From contig JARLGU010000015.1 of the NCBI GenBank assembly GCA_031292625.1, positions 186,001 to 250,000 of the forward strand: 64,000 nucleotides of DNA, in the 5' to 3' direction. Source of the DNA: Capsulimonadaceae bacterium (GTDB taxonomy: Bacteria > Armatimonadota > Armatimonadia > Armatimonadales > Capsulimonadaceae). Of this stretch, positions 8,685 to 17,601 are shown piece by piece (positions within the stretch are counted from its first letter, which is position 1; each line of letters begins with the position of its first letter). A program made the translations under genes and the position numbers. Below the pieces are notes generated by a model. It saw only the letters and a program-made list of their open reading frames with translations, searched no databases and had not been told where the DNA came from.

Positions 8685-9479
8685 CTACAGTTTGAACTTG
8701 CTCAAAAATTCGTAGCTGGAGCGCATGCAATCGAACGGATCGCGGCGGCATTCGTCCTGCTCGACTGCGAACCACTTGGTTCCGGCCGCAGTGAGCGCGG
8801 GTAGCAACTCAGACCAGTCCAGGTTCCCTTCCCCGATCGGGGCCATCACCGGACCAGGATTCCAGCCAAGCACTTCCTTGTCCTTGATGTGGATGACGTC
8901 GAGACGCCCGTGAACGCGCTCGATGACGCGGACAGGGTTAACGCCGGCATGGTCGACCCAGTAGACGTCCATCTCGAGCTGCAACTCAGGACCGCCCTCG
9001 TCGATTAGGATGTCGTACAGCGTTTTCCGCTGCGCGCCGTAGCGCTCGAACTCAGCGGCGTGATTGTGAAAGCCGAACTTGATGCCTGCTGCATTCAGCT
9101 TTGCAATGACCGGCTTGGCGTCCTTGACCCAGGCCGAAAACCCTTCCGCTCCGCGCGAGAAGTAGTCGCCGGGAAGGCCGCCGATTGCGGCATAGTCGCA
9201 TCCGACTGCGTGATGGAAGTCAATCTCTTTCTGGGTATTTTTCGCTAAGTCGTCCCAGCTTCTGTGTGTCGCAATTGCCTTGATTCCATTGTCGTCAAGC
9301 ATCTTGCGGGCAAGCGCCGGGGACACCAGCGGATCATCGCCATTCATGGCGGCGACCGCGGACAACTGAACTGCCTTATAGCCGATCTTGGAAAGGCGAG
9401 CCAGCGTTTCGGCTAAGTCCTTCTCCGTCTTGACGAACTCGCGCACAGTGTACATCTGCGCTGCGATTTTCGATGACAT
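8685..9479 (-). CDS. Sugar phosphate isomerase/epimerase
   Basis: The 264-residue protein belongs to the xylose isomerase-like TIM-barrel superfamily. It begins MSSKIAAQMYTVREF and has the typical metal- and substrate-site pieces IKFGFHNHAAEFER (about residue 135), LQLEMDVYWVDHAG (about 170) and LDVIHIKDKE (about 195). Related proteins are inosose or hexulose isomerases or epimerases. It has a good AAAGGAG site 9 bases before the ATG. It converges with the GH172 pair across a shared terminator and diverges from the cobalamin operon. It is a distant paralogue of the protein at 56-853. Its substrate is unknown. Confidence 0.85.
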   Translation of the reverse strand: MSSKIAAQMYTVREFVKTEKDLAETLARLSKIGYKAVQLSAVAAMNGDDPLVSPALARKMLDDNGIKAIATHRSWDDLAKNTQKEIDFHHAVGCDYAAIGGLPGDYFSRGAEGFSAWVKDAKPVIAKLNAAGIKFGFHNHAAEFERYGAQRKTLYDILIDEGGPELQLEMDVYWVDHAGVNPVRVIERVHGRLDVIHIKDKEVLGWNPGPVMAPIGEGNLDWSELLPALTAAGTKWFAVEQDECRRDPFDCMRSSYEFLSKFKL

Positions 9480-9673
9480 ACGTTCTATCTCCTTTGGCGG
9501 GCGGCGCCCGCTACATAGCGTTGGTACGGCAAGTCAGCCTCTGGCCAAACGTTGCAGAACCGCTTATGTATAGTTCCGACGCGGACAGGCCGTAGTCCTT
9601 CCATATTTTTGCGTGCGATTCGACCACCGCGCGGCGCCGCGGCGGAAAAATCGAAATCGGCCGTCGCGTGGAC

Positions 9674-9702
9674 TTGACGTTTGTTGGGCGCAAGGTCATA
9701 CT
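9674..9702 (+). promoter_or_regulatory. Promoter of the cobalamin operon
   Basis: TTGACG (9674-9679) and CATACT (9697-9702) are separated by 17 bases. The predicted start near 9709 is just upstream of the riboswitch. Confidence 0.55.
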
Positions 9703-9711
9703 GGGCATTGT

Positions 9712-9887
9712 TCGATCGAATGCCGATCGATCTGATGATCGCAAGCGGGGAAGTCCGGTGCGCTGAACGGTCAGCTAATCCGGCGCTGTGACGCAACTGT
9801 GAAGAGAGAGCCAGGGCTTTCTCGAAGCCAGACTGCCGCCCGATACGTCATTTTCCGATCAAACCTGCGTTCCACAGGTGGAAAGGA
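9712..9887 (+). promoter_or_regulatory. Cobalamin (adenosylcobalamin-type) riboswitch
   Basis: Conserved blocks of the class appear in order: GGGGAAGTCCGGTGC (from 9747), AATCCGG, GACGCAACTGTGAAG and GAAGCCAGACTGCCGC. The hairpin GCTG(9762-9765)...CAGC(9772-9775) exposes GAACG. A downstream hairpin ACCTG(9863-9867)...CAGGT(9875-9879) exposes CGTTC at 9868-9872. These five bases are complementary and match the L5-L13 kissing loop of cobalamin riboswitches. The ribosome binding site AAAGGA follows within a few bases, so control is probably translational. It precedes a BtuF-like gene and four cob genes, as expected. The 5' and 3' edges are approximate. Confidence 0.9.
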
Positions 9888-9894
9888 TGCTCCA

Positions 9895-10818
9895 TTGCAT
9901 CACCCCGAATGTCGCCAATGCGTGCCGGCCTTTTGTCTGGCCCGCGCGTCTCGTTTTTTATTAATCGCCGTCGTCCTGATCTCCGCACTTCCTGGCCGTG
10001 CCGTTTCGTCGCAGCGTCTTGTCGATGATCTCGGCCGGGTCATTGTGCTGCCGTCTGGCGCTCGCCGTATCATCGCTCTTGATCCCACGTCGATCGAGGT
10101 TCTCTACGCCGTAGGAGCTGGAGCGCGGGTCGTTGCGACGAGCACTTTTTCTAACTATCCGCCACCCGTTAGGGCACTGCCAAAGCTGAATGCGATGGAT
10201 CCGAGCCGGGAAGTGCTTACCGGTCTGCGCCCCGACCTCATCGTCCTTTGCGATCAACAGATGACGCTCGCATCCGCCAACCAGAAGTCCCGCTTGTGGG
10301 GCATCCCAATCTACGTGACGAACTCGCGAACTTTCGAGGATGTCGAGCAAAAAATCGCGCGCTTGGGAGCGTACTTCGGAAATCCCGCGGCGACGAAGGC
10401 AGCGATTTCACGTATGCGCGAGGCAGCCCGATTCGTTCACTCCAGAGTAGCTGGACGTCGCCAGGTCGCGGTCTTCACCGTCGTTTGGCCCAAGCCTTTG
10501 ATGACGGCTGGAGCCGGGTCGTTTATCACGAGCCTCATCTCAATGGCGGGGGGACGTGATGTTGCGGCGCATGCAAAGCCTTACAGCGAGTATCCGGTCG
10601 AAAGGCTGCTGAGCGACAATCCGGACCTCGTGTTGACGGATAGCGAACAGCTGGAGCCGACGCGACGGGCGCTGTCCGGGCTGCATCTGCGGGCCATCGC
10701 CGATGGACGCTTGTGTGCTTATCCTGACGATCTAGTATCACGCGCGGGACCGAGGCTTGGCGACGGGCTGATTGCCATTGCGAAACTTATTCATCCGGAG
10801 GCTTTTAGCTCAAAATGA
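9895..10818 (+). CDS. BtuF-like periplasmic substrate-binding protein (cobalamin or iron-chelate ABC uptake)
   Basis: The product is 307 residues from a TTG start. TTG at 9895 has AAAGGA 7 bases upstream and lies just after the riboswitch; the longer frame beginning at 9799 would start inside the riboswitch. A signal peptide follows (RFLLIAVVLISALPGRAVSS, about residues 21-40). The mature protein begins QRLVDDLGRVIVLP, and the region ALDPTSIEVLYAVGAGARVV is typical of the class III (BtuF/FhuD) substrate-binding fold. The context of the riboswitch and cob genes points to corrinoid binding. No BtuC or BtuD gene is adjacent, so the permease must be elsewhere. It overlaps the next gene by 4 bases. 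Confidence 0.85.
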   Translation: MHHPECRQCVPAFCLARASRFLLIAVVLISALPGRAVSSQRLVDDLGRVIVLPSGARRIIALDPTSIEVLYAVGAGARVVATSTFSNYPPPVRALPKLNAMDPSREVLTGLRPDLIVLCDQQMTLASANQKSRLWGIPIYVTNSRTFEDVEQKIARLGAYFGNPAATKAAISRMREAARFVHSRVAGRRQVAVFTVVWPKPLMTAGAGSFITSLISMAGGRDVAAHAKPYSEYPVERLLSDNPDLVLTDSEQLEPTRRALSGLHLRAIADGRLCAYPDDLVSRAGPRLGDGLIAIAKLIHPEAFSSK

Positions 10819-11345
10819 ATAAGAATCAACAGGGACTTCTGATTGTCTATACCGGCAATGGCAAAGGCAAGACCACTGCGGCTCTTGGCATTGCAATGCG
10901 CTGCTGGGGCAGGGGCATGCGTGTCGCGATGATGCAGTTTATTAAGAAGCGTGAACTGAAAAGCGGCGAGCACCTTGCCGCGCGTTCGATGGACGGCATC
11001 GAGATCGTTCCGCTCGGGGATGGTTTTACGTGGCTTTCGGAGGATTTGAACCAGGATCGGAGCCGGGCGCAAGATGGTTGGGATCAATGCGTCGCGAGAC
11101 TGGAGAGCTCTGAATTGGATGTTGTGGTGCTCGATGAGCTCACTTACTGCCTCAACTTCGGCTGGCTGGCCGTGGACGATGTGTTGGATGCGTTGGCGCG
11201 TCGCCGGCCGGGCATGCACGTGGTTGTTACTGGGCGTGATGCGCCGCAAAAGTTGATCGAACGCGCGGATCTCGTTACGGAGATGCGAGAGATTAAGCAC
11301 CCCTATAGGCGTGGCGTCACCCCTCAGAAAGGGATCGATCTTTGA
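10815..11345 (+). CDS. cobA: Cob(I)yrinic acid a,c-diamide adenosyltransferase
   Basis: The 176-residue protein has the length and motifs of the CobA/CobO/BtuR family. The P-loop GNGKGKTT lies at about residues 14-21, and the Walker B-like VVVLDELTYCLNFGWL is near residue 100. The enzyme transfers the adenosyl group of ATP to the reduced cobalt of a corrinoid in the cytoplasm, making adenosylcobinamide or adenosylcobyrinate. It overlaps the BtuF-like gene by 4 bases (ATGA) and the cobU gene by 4 bases (TTGA), so the operon is translationally coupled. CobO and CobA names are both used for this family. Confidence 0.92.
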   Translation: MNKNQQGLLIVYTGNGKGKTTAALGIAMRCWGRGMRVAMMQFIKKRELKSGEHLAARSMDGIEIVPLGDGFTWLSEDLNQDRSRAQDGWDQCVARLESSELDVVVLDELTYCLNFGWLAVDDVLDALARRRPGMHVVVTGRDAPQKLIERADLVTEMREIKHPYRRGVTPQKGIDL

Positions 11346-11890
11346 GCGAATTGATATTGGTTTTGGGCGGGGCGCGTTCCGGCAAGAGCCGTTACGCCGA
11401 GCAACTTGCAGGATCGCTTGCCGGCGGTCGCCCCATCGCGTATATCGCCACGATGGTTCCGATCGATGACGAAACAATCGCTCGGATCGAACGGCACCGG
11501 AGGCAAAGGCCTGCGTCGTGGCGTACGATCGAGGAGCCGTTGAATGCCGCGGCGGCGCTGGGCTCCCGGACGGAGGGGGCCGGCGCTGTCGTTCTCGACT
11601 GCGTCACGCTGCTCGTGACAAACCACTTGATGGCAATGCAAGAGGGCGAAGAGAATGCGTTTGAAGCGCGTGTCGACGAGGAGATTGACGCATTGATCGA
11701 TGCCGCCCGGACCGCGCCGGCAAGCGTGGTCCTCGTATCGAACGAGGTCGGGCTAGGCCTCGTGCCAGAGTATCCGCTGGCACGTCTCTTCCGCGATGTC
11801 GCCGGGCGTGCGAACCAGCGTCTAGCGGCTGCGGCGAACCGAGTGGTTTTTATGGTCGCCGGAATTCCCATGGTGGTTAAACCGCAATGA
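11342..11890 (+). CDS. cobU: Adenosylcobinamide kinase / adenosylcobinamide-phosphate guanylyltransferase
   Basis: The 182-residue protein starts at TTG inside the TTGA overlap with cobA. MSELILVLGGARSGKSRYAE carries the CobU P-loop GGARSGKS. Other family pieces are PIAYIATMVPIDDE, ERHRRQRPASWRTIEEP (containing the GMP-accepting His) and VVLVSNEVGLGLVPEYPLARLFRDVAG. It phosphorylates adenosylcobinamide and then makes adenosylcobinamide-GDP. The stop overlaps the cobS start (ATGA). Together with cobS and cobT it forms the nucleotide loop assembly pathway. Confidence 0.94.
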   Translation: MSELILVLGGARSGKSRYAEQLAGSLAGGRPIAYIATMVPIDDETIARIERHRRQRPASWRTIEEPLNAAAALGSRTEGAGAVVLDCVTLLVTNHLMAMQEGEENAFEARVDEEIDALIDAARTAPASVVLVSNEVGLGLVPEYPLARLFRDVAGRANQRLAAAANRVVFMVAGIPMVVKPQ

Positions 11891-12678
11891 ATCAACTGTT
11901 AAGCTGGGTTTGGGCTCCGTTTATCGCGCTGCAATTTCTAACGCGCCTGCCGGTGACGTTCGTTCCGGCTTGGGTTTACGCGGGCGGACTCGGACAAAGA
12001 CGATCGCTCGTGTTCTTTCCGGCCGTCGGCATCGTTACCGGCGGCGTTGTGGCGTTGGCGATTGCGGCGGCGCGGGCGCTTGCACTGCCTCCCGTGGCGG
12101 CGGCCGCGATCGGCGTCGGCGCAGGGGCGCTTCTGACTGGCTGCTTTCACGAAGATGGACTTGCGGATACGGCCGACGCGATGGGCGTACCGGGCCGCGA
12201 CGACGCACTGAGGGTTATGCGGGATAGCCGGATTGGAACGTACGGCGCGGTCGCGTTGTGGTTCCTGCTCACGGTAAAGACGGGGTTGCTGAGCATGATG
12301 CCGACGCCGGCGCTTGCCGCGCTTCTAATCTCGGCGCATGCGCTGGGGAGATGGTCTTCCCTGCCTCTAGCGATGGCCTTGCCATACGCGCGCGAGGGTT
12401 CTGGACTCGGCGCGGGCATTGCGTCGATGATCTCGCCTGTTGAGGTGGCGCTCGGTACGATCGTGATGGTTCTCATTGTTTACGCAGCGCTCGGGTTTGA
12501 CGAAGCGCTGATTATGATCGGGGTTTCAATCTTGGTCTTGGCGCTCTCGGGGATGTTCTTTCGCTATCGATTCGGGGGAGTGACTGGAGACTGTCTTGGC
12601 GCGGCTAATCAGGCGATCGAGTTGGCCGTGCTGATTGTTGGGGTTGCGGCGCAGGCGACTCTATTCCGGCCGCTGTAA
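11887..12678 (+). CDS. cobS: Adenosylcobinamide-GDP ribazoletransferase (cobalamin synthase)
   Basis: This is a 263-residue integral membrane protein with several hydrophobic helices. The family motif FHEDGLADTADAMG lies near residue 90, and the C-terminal GGVTGDCLGAANQAIELAVL is conserved. It joins adenosylcobinamide-GDP with alpha-ribazole to form adenosylcobalamin. The ATG is in a 4-base overlap with cobU. The cobT gene that makes its second substrate follows after 38 bases. Confidence 0.94.
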   Translation: MNQLLSWVWAPFIALQFLTRLPVTFVPAWVYAGGLGQRRSLVFFPAVGIVTGGVVALAIAAARALALPPVAAAAIGVGAGALLTGCFHEDGLADTADAMGVPGRDDALRVMRDSRIGTYGAVALWFLLTVKTGLLSMMPTPALAALLISAHALGRWSSLPLAMALPYAREGSGLGAGIASMISPVEVALGTIVMVLIVYAALGFDEALIMIGVSILVLALSGMFFRYRFGGVTGDCLGAANQAIELAVLIVGVAAQATLFRPL

Positions 12679-12716
12679 TTGGATCTGATACATAACATCG
12701 TTTGAGGAGAAATGGA

Positions 12717-13790
12717 ATGACAGACTATCGTAAGGCGCTCACTGCGCTTGTCGGGAGTGTAGGGCCGCTCGATGAAGCGGCCGCGAAGGCGGCGGCGGAT
12801 CGTCAGCTTCAATTGACGAAGCCGACCGGAAGCCTTGGTCGCTTGGAAGAGCTTTCTGTTCAGCTCGCGGGGATTACGGGAAAGGCAATTCCCGATATCG
12901 AACCGCCAGTGATTCTCGTTTTTGCCGGAGATCACGGGGTCGCATCGGCTAGAGGGGTGAGCGCTTATCCGCCGGAAGTCACGGCGCAAATGGTGCTCAA
13001 CTATGCGGCCGGCGGCGCGGTCGTTTGCGTCCTCGCCAGGCAGGCCGGCGCGCGTGTCGCAGCTGTCGATATTGGCGTGATGAGCGAGCTTCCGCAAAAT
13101 GGGACGTACATCCACCGCCGCGTGAAGAGTGGCGCAGATGACTGGACCAAAGGGCCGGCGATGTCGGAAGAAGAGGCGCTCGCGGCCCTGATGGCCGGCG
13201 CGGACATCGTCGCCGAGCAGGCGACGAAGGGGCTCGGTTTGCTTGCGTTGGGCGAGATGGGGATTGGCAATACGGCGACGTCCTCGGCTCTGCTCGCTGC
13301 GCTTCTCGGCCTTGCGGCGGAGGATGTAACCGGGCGTGGAACTGGCGTCGACGATGCTGGGTATCAGCGCAAGATCGCGGCCGTCAAGGAAGGGCTGGCG
13401 CTGCATGCCGATGTCGTTCGTTCCGGAGATCCGGTGGCAATTCTGGCGGCGCTTGGAGGCCTTGAGATTGCCGGAATGTCCGGCGCAATGATCGCGGCGG
13501 CGTCGCGGCGCGTGCCAGTCATCGTGGACGGATTCATTTGCAGCGTCTCGGCCCTGATCGCGGTCCGGATCTGTCCCGCCGTTCGGGAATACCTGATTCC
13601 GTCGCACCGATCCGAAGAGTGCGGGCAGCGGTTGGCCCTTGAGGCGATTGGCCTTAAACCGTACTTCGATATGCAAATGCGGCTGGGCGAGGGCAGCGGC
13701 GCAGCGCTGGCGATTCCGATCGTTCGCTCGAGCGTCGCCGTGCTGCGCGAGACGGCGACGTTTGCCGAGGCAAGCGTGTCCGATCGTTGA
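12717..13790 (+). CDS. cobT: Nicotinate-nucleotide--dimethylbenzimidazole phosphoribosyltransferase
   Basis: The product is 357 residues from the ATG at 12717. GAGGAG lies 7 bases upstream, so the longer frame from 12702 is rejected. Family motifs include TKPTGSLGRLEEL (about residue 39), VFAGDHGVA (about 70), GEMGIGNTATSSAL (about 180) and GEGSGAALAI near the C-terminus. It transfers phosphoribose from nicotinate mononucleotide to the lower-ligand base, giving alpha-ribazole phosphate for CobS. The operon lacks cbiB, cbiP and corrin-ring genes, so from this window it looks like a salvage and lower-ligand assembly set. Confidence 0.94.
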   Translation: MTDYRKALTALVGSVGPLDEAAAKAAADRQLQLTKPTGSLGRLEELSVQLAGITGKAIPDIEPPVILVFAGDHGVASARGVSAYPPEVTAQMVLNYAAGGAVVCVLARQAGARVAAVDIGVMSELPQNGTYIHRRVKSGADDWTKGPAMSEEEALAALMAGADIVAEQATKGLGLLALGEMGIGNTATSSALLAALLGLAAEDVTGRGTGVDDAGYQRKIAAVKEGLALHADVVRSGDPVAILAALGGLEIAGMSGAMIAAASRRVPVIVDGFICSVSALIAVRICPAVREYLIPSHRSEECGQRLALEAIGLKPYFDMQMRLGEGSGAALAIPIVRSSVAVLRETATFAEASVSDR

Positions 13791-13959
13791 GAACGGCGTC
13801 TTGAGTTGGCGCGGCTGGAAGCGTTATATTCGCTTTTCGGCCGCGCCGTCGAAATCTCGTCAGTGGCGCTTGGCTGGATTTAGCATCTTCACGGGCGGAT
13901 CACCCTCGGCTTGCGCGCAATCGGCAAGGCCCGCTTGCGCGTGGTACAATACGGACGCC

Positions 13960-15078
13960 ATGTTGCAGCTCCCCGCTAACACGCGCGGCAAAGCGCCAAT
14001 CGATCTCCCGTTGCTTCTGTCCGTAATTGCGATCTCAATCGGCGGCGTTTTAGCGATTCGGAGTGTCGTGATTTCCGATCCTTCTGGCCCCCTTTTTATT
14101 CGCAAGCAGATCATCGGGATCGTTGCCGGCGTGATCGGCCTTTCGGTTTTCGCATTCAACGACTACAAGATCCTGTTGCCGCGGCTGTCGCTCTTTCTCT
14201 CCGTCGTGAACGTCGGATTGCTCGCGATTGTTTTCAAGTTGGGGCATGCCGCCAAGGGCGCGCAGCGGTGGATCCCTCTCGGACCGGTTCAGTTTCAGCC
14301 GTCGGAAGTTGCCAAGCTAGTGGTTATCATAGCCTTGGGTGTGTTTCTGGCGCGGCGGCGAGGCGAGATTACGCGCCCGAAAACGATGTTTGGGTCGCTC
14401 GGCGTCATACTTGCGCCGTTCGCGTTGATTTTCTTGCAGCCGGACCTTGGGACGGGCCTGGTCATCATCAGCATTTGGTTTGGCATGGTCTTTGTGGCGG
14501 GCATGCGCTTGCGCCATGTTGCGATCGTCGTCGCGGCTGGTTTGCTCCTATTTTCGGCGCTTTGGTCGACCGGAAAGATTAAGGACTATCAGAAGCAACG
14601 GTTGACGTCCTTCATCAATCCCGCAGCCGATCCGCGAGATACAGGCTACCACCTTCGCCAATCGCAGATCGCAATCGGGGCGGGGCAGGTGACCGGGCAG
14701 GGCTACGGCCGCGGCATGCAGGCGAGCGGTCATTTTATCCCCGAGCAGCACACGGATTTCATTTTTACGGTTGTAGGGGAAGAGGGCGGGTTCGTTGGAG
14801 CGATTTCGCTGCTTGCGTTGTACTTGTTTGCGCTGATGCGTTGCGTCTGGGTAATGGCGATGACGAAGGATTACTTTGGCCGCCTGCTCGTTGCCGGGGT
14901 CGTTTCGTTGCTTGGTTTTCACATTATCGTAAACATTGGCATGACGATGGGCGTAATGCCCGTCACCGGCGTCCCGTTGCCGTTCTTTTCTTACGGCCTA
15001 TCCGCGCTGCTTATCGACTTTAGCGCGATTGGGATCGTCCTCAGCGTCGCGCGCCGGACGCAGGATACCATATTTTAG
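13960..15078 (+). CDS. FtsW/RodA/SpoVE family peptidoglycan glycosyltransferase
   Basis: The product is 372 residues from the ATG at 13960. The frame is open further upstream to 13639, but that part overlaps cobT and does not look like the family. About ten membrane helices are visible. SEDS motifs include GAQRWIPLGPVQFQPSEVAKL near residue 100 and GYHLRQSQIAIGAGQVTGQGYG, HTDFIFTVVGEEGGF and MPVTGVPLPFFSYG in the second half. The length fits RodA better than FtsW, so rod-shape elongation is plausible, but no mreB, mrd or ftsI gene is near. A -10 like TACAAT lies at 13945-13950, only 9 bases before the ATG, with no Shine-Dalgarno, so the mRNA may be leaderless. Confidence 0.9.
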   Translation: MLQLPANTRGKAPIDLPLLLSVIAISIGGVLAIRSVVISDPSGPLFIRKQIIGIVAGVIGLSVFAFNDYKILLPRLSLFLSVVNVGLLAIVFKLGHAAKGAQRWIPLGPVQFQPSEVAKLVVIIALGVFLARRRGEITRPKTMFGSLGVILAPFALIFLQPDLGTGLVIISIWFGMVFVAGMRLRHVAIVVAAGLLLFSALWSTGKIKDYQKQRLTSFINPAADPRDTGYHLRQSQIAIGAGQVTGQGYGRGMQASGHFIPEQHTDFIFTVVGEEGGFVGAISLLALYLFALMRCVWVMAMTKDYFGRLLVAGVVSLLGFHIIVNIGMTMGVMPVTGVPLPFFSYGLSALLIDFSAIGIVLSVARRTQDTIF

Positions 15079-15205
15079 GGGCGCCATTTTAGGAACCTAG
15101 ACGGCGCGGCAATTCCTAGATTCCACGCCTCCCGCCTCGGAACGCTATCAAACAGGTCTTCGTTGCGTCCGTGTCGCGTCGCGGTGCGCCGATTAAGGTG
15201 CGCGG

Positions 15206-15214
15206 TGTTATAAT
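15206..15214 (+). promoter_or_regulatory. Extended -10 promoter upstream of uvrC
   Basis: TGTTATAAT at 15206-15214 contains a perfect TATAAT with the TGn extension. No good -35 is seen. The expected transcript start is about 30 bases before the uvrC ATG. Confidence 0.5.
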
Positions 15215-15252
15215 AGTTGCAAGCGCCTCTCTTGGAGCGGTGCGGCTCTATT

Positions 15253-17124
15253 ATGGCCCGATCCGAACTGCTGACCGAAAAGCTCAAATCTCTTCCAACG
15301 AACTCCGGCTGTTATCTGATGAAAGATGAGGCCGGTACGATCATTTACGTTGGCAAAGCGGTTAATTTGCGCAATCGCGTCCGGTCGTACTTCCAGAAAT
15401 CCTCTGCGCTCACGCCGAAGGTCAGACGTCTTGTCGCGCGCATCGTCGATCTCGACGTGATTGTGACCGACTCTGAGCTCGAGGCGCTGATCCTTGAATG
15501 CAACCTGATCAAGGAGCACAAGCCGCACTACAACGTTCGCCTGCGCGACGACAAGCAGTACCCGTATCTTGTTTTGACAACGAGCGAGCCGTTTCCGCGC
15601 TTGTTGATCACGCGCCGCGTTCGCCGGGGGGATGGCAATCGCTACTTCGGTCCCTATACGTCGTCGAAGGCCGTCTGGGAGACGTTGCGGCTGATCTACC
15701 GCCTGTTCCCGTTGGTGACCTGTCGCAAGCAATGGGATAACCGGCCGGTACAGCGTCCGTGCCTCTATCATCACATGGGACGCTGCACGCAAGCGCCGTG
15801 CGCCGGAAAAGCGGATCCGGCGGCGTATCAGGCTGCCGTATCCGACGTTGCCCTCTTCCTGGAAGGCAAGCAAGATATTTTGATGCGCAAGCTGCGCGCG
15901 GACATGGAAGCCGCGGCGGACGCTCTTGAGTTCGAACGGGCGGCGCGGCTACGCGATCAGATCCAGGCGGTGGAAACGCTTGTCGAGCGACAGAAAGTGG
16001 TTTCCACCCGGTCAGCCGACCAGGACGTCGTCGCGCTCGTGACGGACCAGGGGCTTACGGCCGTGCAGATGTTTTTCGTTCGGGGAGGCAAGCTGATCGG
16101 GCAAGAGCATTTTCTGCTCGACGGCCTGGAGTCCGACGACGATCTCGAAGAGGCGACTGCAGAGTTCATTAAACAGTACTATCAAGAAGCAAACTATGTT
16201 CCTAGCGAAGTCCTCGTCAATACTCGCATCGAGGAGAGCGAGATTATCGAGCAATGGCTGCGCGGCAAGCGAGGAACGAAGGTGACCATTGCCGCTCCTG
16301 AGCGCGGCGATAAGAAGAGCTTGTTGGAAATGGCCGCAAGCAACGCGAGGCTTGCGATCGATCAGATGCTTCAGCGCACCGCGACGGAGAACGACCGGAT
16401 CATGCATGCCCTGGCCGAGTTGCAGGAAGTCGTCGCGCTCGACGACCCTCCGGAGCGTATCGAAGCGTACGACATCTCGACCATCCAGGGGCGCTACAGC
16501 GTGGGCGGCATGGTTGTGTTCGAGCGAGGGAAGCCTGCCAAGGCCGAATACCGCCGTTTCCGCATCCAGATGCCGGAGACGACCGGGGAGCCGAACGACT
16601 TTGCGATGATGCGGGAAGTGATCTTGCGGCGTCTCACCGCCGCATCGAAGGGCGATCCGAAGTTCACGCGGCTGCCGGATCTGATGCTGATCGACGGCGG
16701 CAAGGGACAGCTATCATCGGCGATGGAGGCGGCGGCGGAGGCGGGGGCGCCTCAGATCGCGATGATTGGCCTGGCGAAGCAGTTCGAGCTGATCTTCCGG
16801 CCAGGTGAGTCCGTGCCGATCGCGCTCTCGCGCAATTCGCAGGCGCTGATGCTTCTGCTGCGGATCCGCGATGAGGTGCACCGGTATTCCGTCACATATC
16901 ACCGCAACGTGCGCGGCAAGAATAGCCTGGTGTCGGTGCTCGATACAGTGTCCGGGATCGGTCCGGCGCGTCGCCGGGAGTTGTTGAGGACGTTCGGCAG
17001 CGTCGATATGATGAAGCAGGCGACCGTCGACGAGATAGCAGGGGTGCCGTCGATGAATCGGAAGTCGGCGGAGGCGGTGTATAATATTCTTCACGTACCG
17101 GATACTCAAGGTGTTGGCGCGTAG
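15253..17124 (+). CDS. uvrC: Excinuclease ABC subunit C
   Basis: The product is 623 residues from the ATG at 15253; MARSELLTEKLKSLPTNSGCYL is the normal N-terminus. The GIY-YIG nuclease domain (GCYLMKDEAGTIIYVGKA) makes the 3' incision. The UVR/UvrB-binding motif is near residue 200 (MRKLRADMEAAADALEFERA). The RNase H-like nuclease domain with IEAYDISTIQGRYSVGGMVVFERG and LMLIDGGKGQL makes the 5' incision. The C-terminal helix-hairpin-helix pair is VSGIGPARRRELLRTFGS and VDEIAGVPSMNRKSAEAV. It acts in nucleotide excision repair with UvrA and UvrB. It may start a transcription unit running into the rapZ-yvcK genes. Confidence 0.96.
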   Translation: MARSELLTEKLKSLPTNSGCYLMKDEAGTIIYVGKAVNLRNRVRSYFQKSSALTPKVRRLVARIVDLDVIVTDSELEALILECNLIKEHKPHYNVRLRDDKQYPYLVLTTSEPFPRLLITRRVRRGDGNRYFGPYTSSKAVWETLRLIYRLFPLVTCRKQWDNRPVQRPCLYHHMGRCTQAPCAGKADPAAYQAAVSDVALFLEGKQDILMRKLRADMEAAADALEFERAARLRDQIQAVETLVERQKVVSTRSADQDVVALVTDQGLTAVQMFFVRGGKLIGQEHFLLDGLESDDDLEEATAEFIKQYYQEANYVPSEVLVNTRIEESEIIEQWLRGKRGTKVTIAAPERGDKKSLLEMAASNARLAIDQMLQRTATENDRIMHALAELQEVVALDDPPERIEAYDISTIQGRYSVGGMVVFERGKPAKAEYRRFRIQMPETTGEPNDFAMMREVILRRLTAASKGDPKFTRLPDLMLIDGGKGQLSSAMEAAAEAGAPQIAMIGLAKQFELIFRPGESVPIALSRNSQALMLLLRIRDEVHRYSVTYHRNVRGKNSLVSVLDTVSGIGPARRRELLRTFGSVDMMKQATVDEIAGVPSMNRKSAEAVYNILHVPDTQGVGA

Positions 17125-17205
17125 GTTCAAGAGCCGGACGTCGATCCGTGCGACTTTAGCCTCATTCGCACGATACCCGGCGTCGTCCGGCTAGGGGAGA
17201 CCGAC

Positions 17206-17598
17206 GTGAAGCATTTACTCTTACGCTGGGTAGCCAGCGCCGCGGCGCTGATTATAACCGTGTATCTCGGGCATGCGCTGAACCTGGGATTGGAGTTCCG
17301 CGCGACATCCGGCGGGGCGATCGTGGTTACTGCCTTTGAAGCGGCGCTGGCGTTCGGCCTGGTCAACGCGGTCATTCGTCCTATCGTCGAACTCGTCGCT
17401 CTGCCGATCACCTGCTTGACCCTGGGACTATTCTCACTGTTCGTAAACGCTTTGATGTTCTGGTTGACATCCGCGATCGTGCCGGGCTTTCGCGTTGAGG
17501 GTTTCGTCGCTGCGTTGTTTGGCTCGATTGCGATGTCATTGGTTTCGGGACCGCTGAACTGGCTGCTTTGTGCGGCTTTGGAAAGAGAGTCGGAATAA
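17206..17598 (+). CDS. Phage holin family 4 / YvlD-like membrane protein
   Basis: The 130-residue hydrophobic protein has four predicted membrane helices. LVNAVIRPIVELVALPITCLTLGLFSL, with its conserved N-x-x-I-R-P and P-I-x-x-L-T-L-G-L, is typical of the YvlD (PF04020) family. Despite the holin name, most members are chromosomal and of unknown function. It lies 3 bases before rapZ and is likely co-transcribed with it. Confidence 0.8.
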   Translation: MKHLLLRWVASAAALIITVYLGHALNLGLEFRATSGGAIVVTAFEAALAFGLVNAVIRPIVELVALPITCLTLGLFSLFVNALMFWLTSAIVPGFRVEGFVAALFGSIAMSLVSGPLNWLLCAALERESE

Positions 17599-17601
17599 GT
17601 A

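Noticed and set aside
9799-9894. GTG start at 9799 for the BtuF-like protein
   Set aside because: It lies inside the cobalamin riboswitch core. The TTG at 9895 has a good ribosome binding site and gives a normal signal peptide.
12609-13676. 355-residue frame antisense to cobS/cobT
   Set aside because: Arg/His-rich shadow of cobT; the plus-strand genes are unambiguous.
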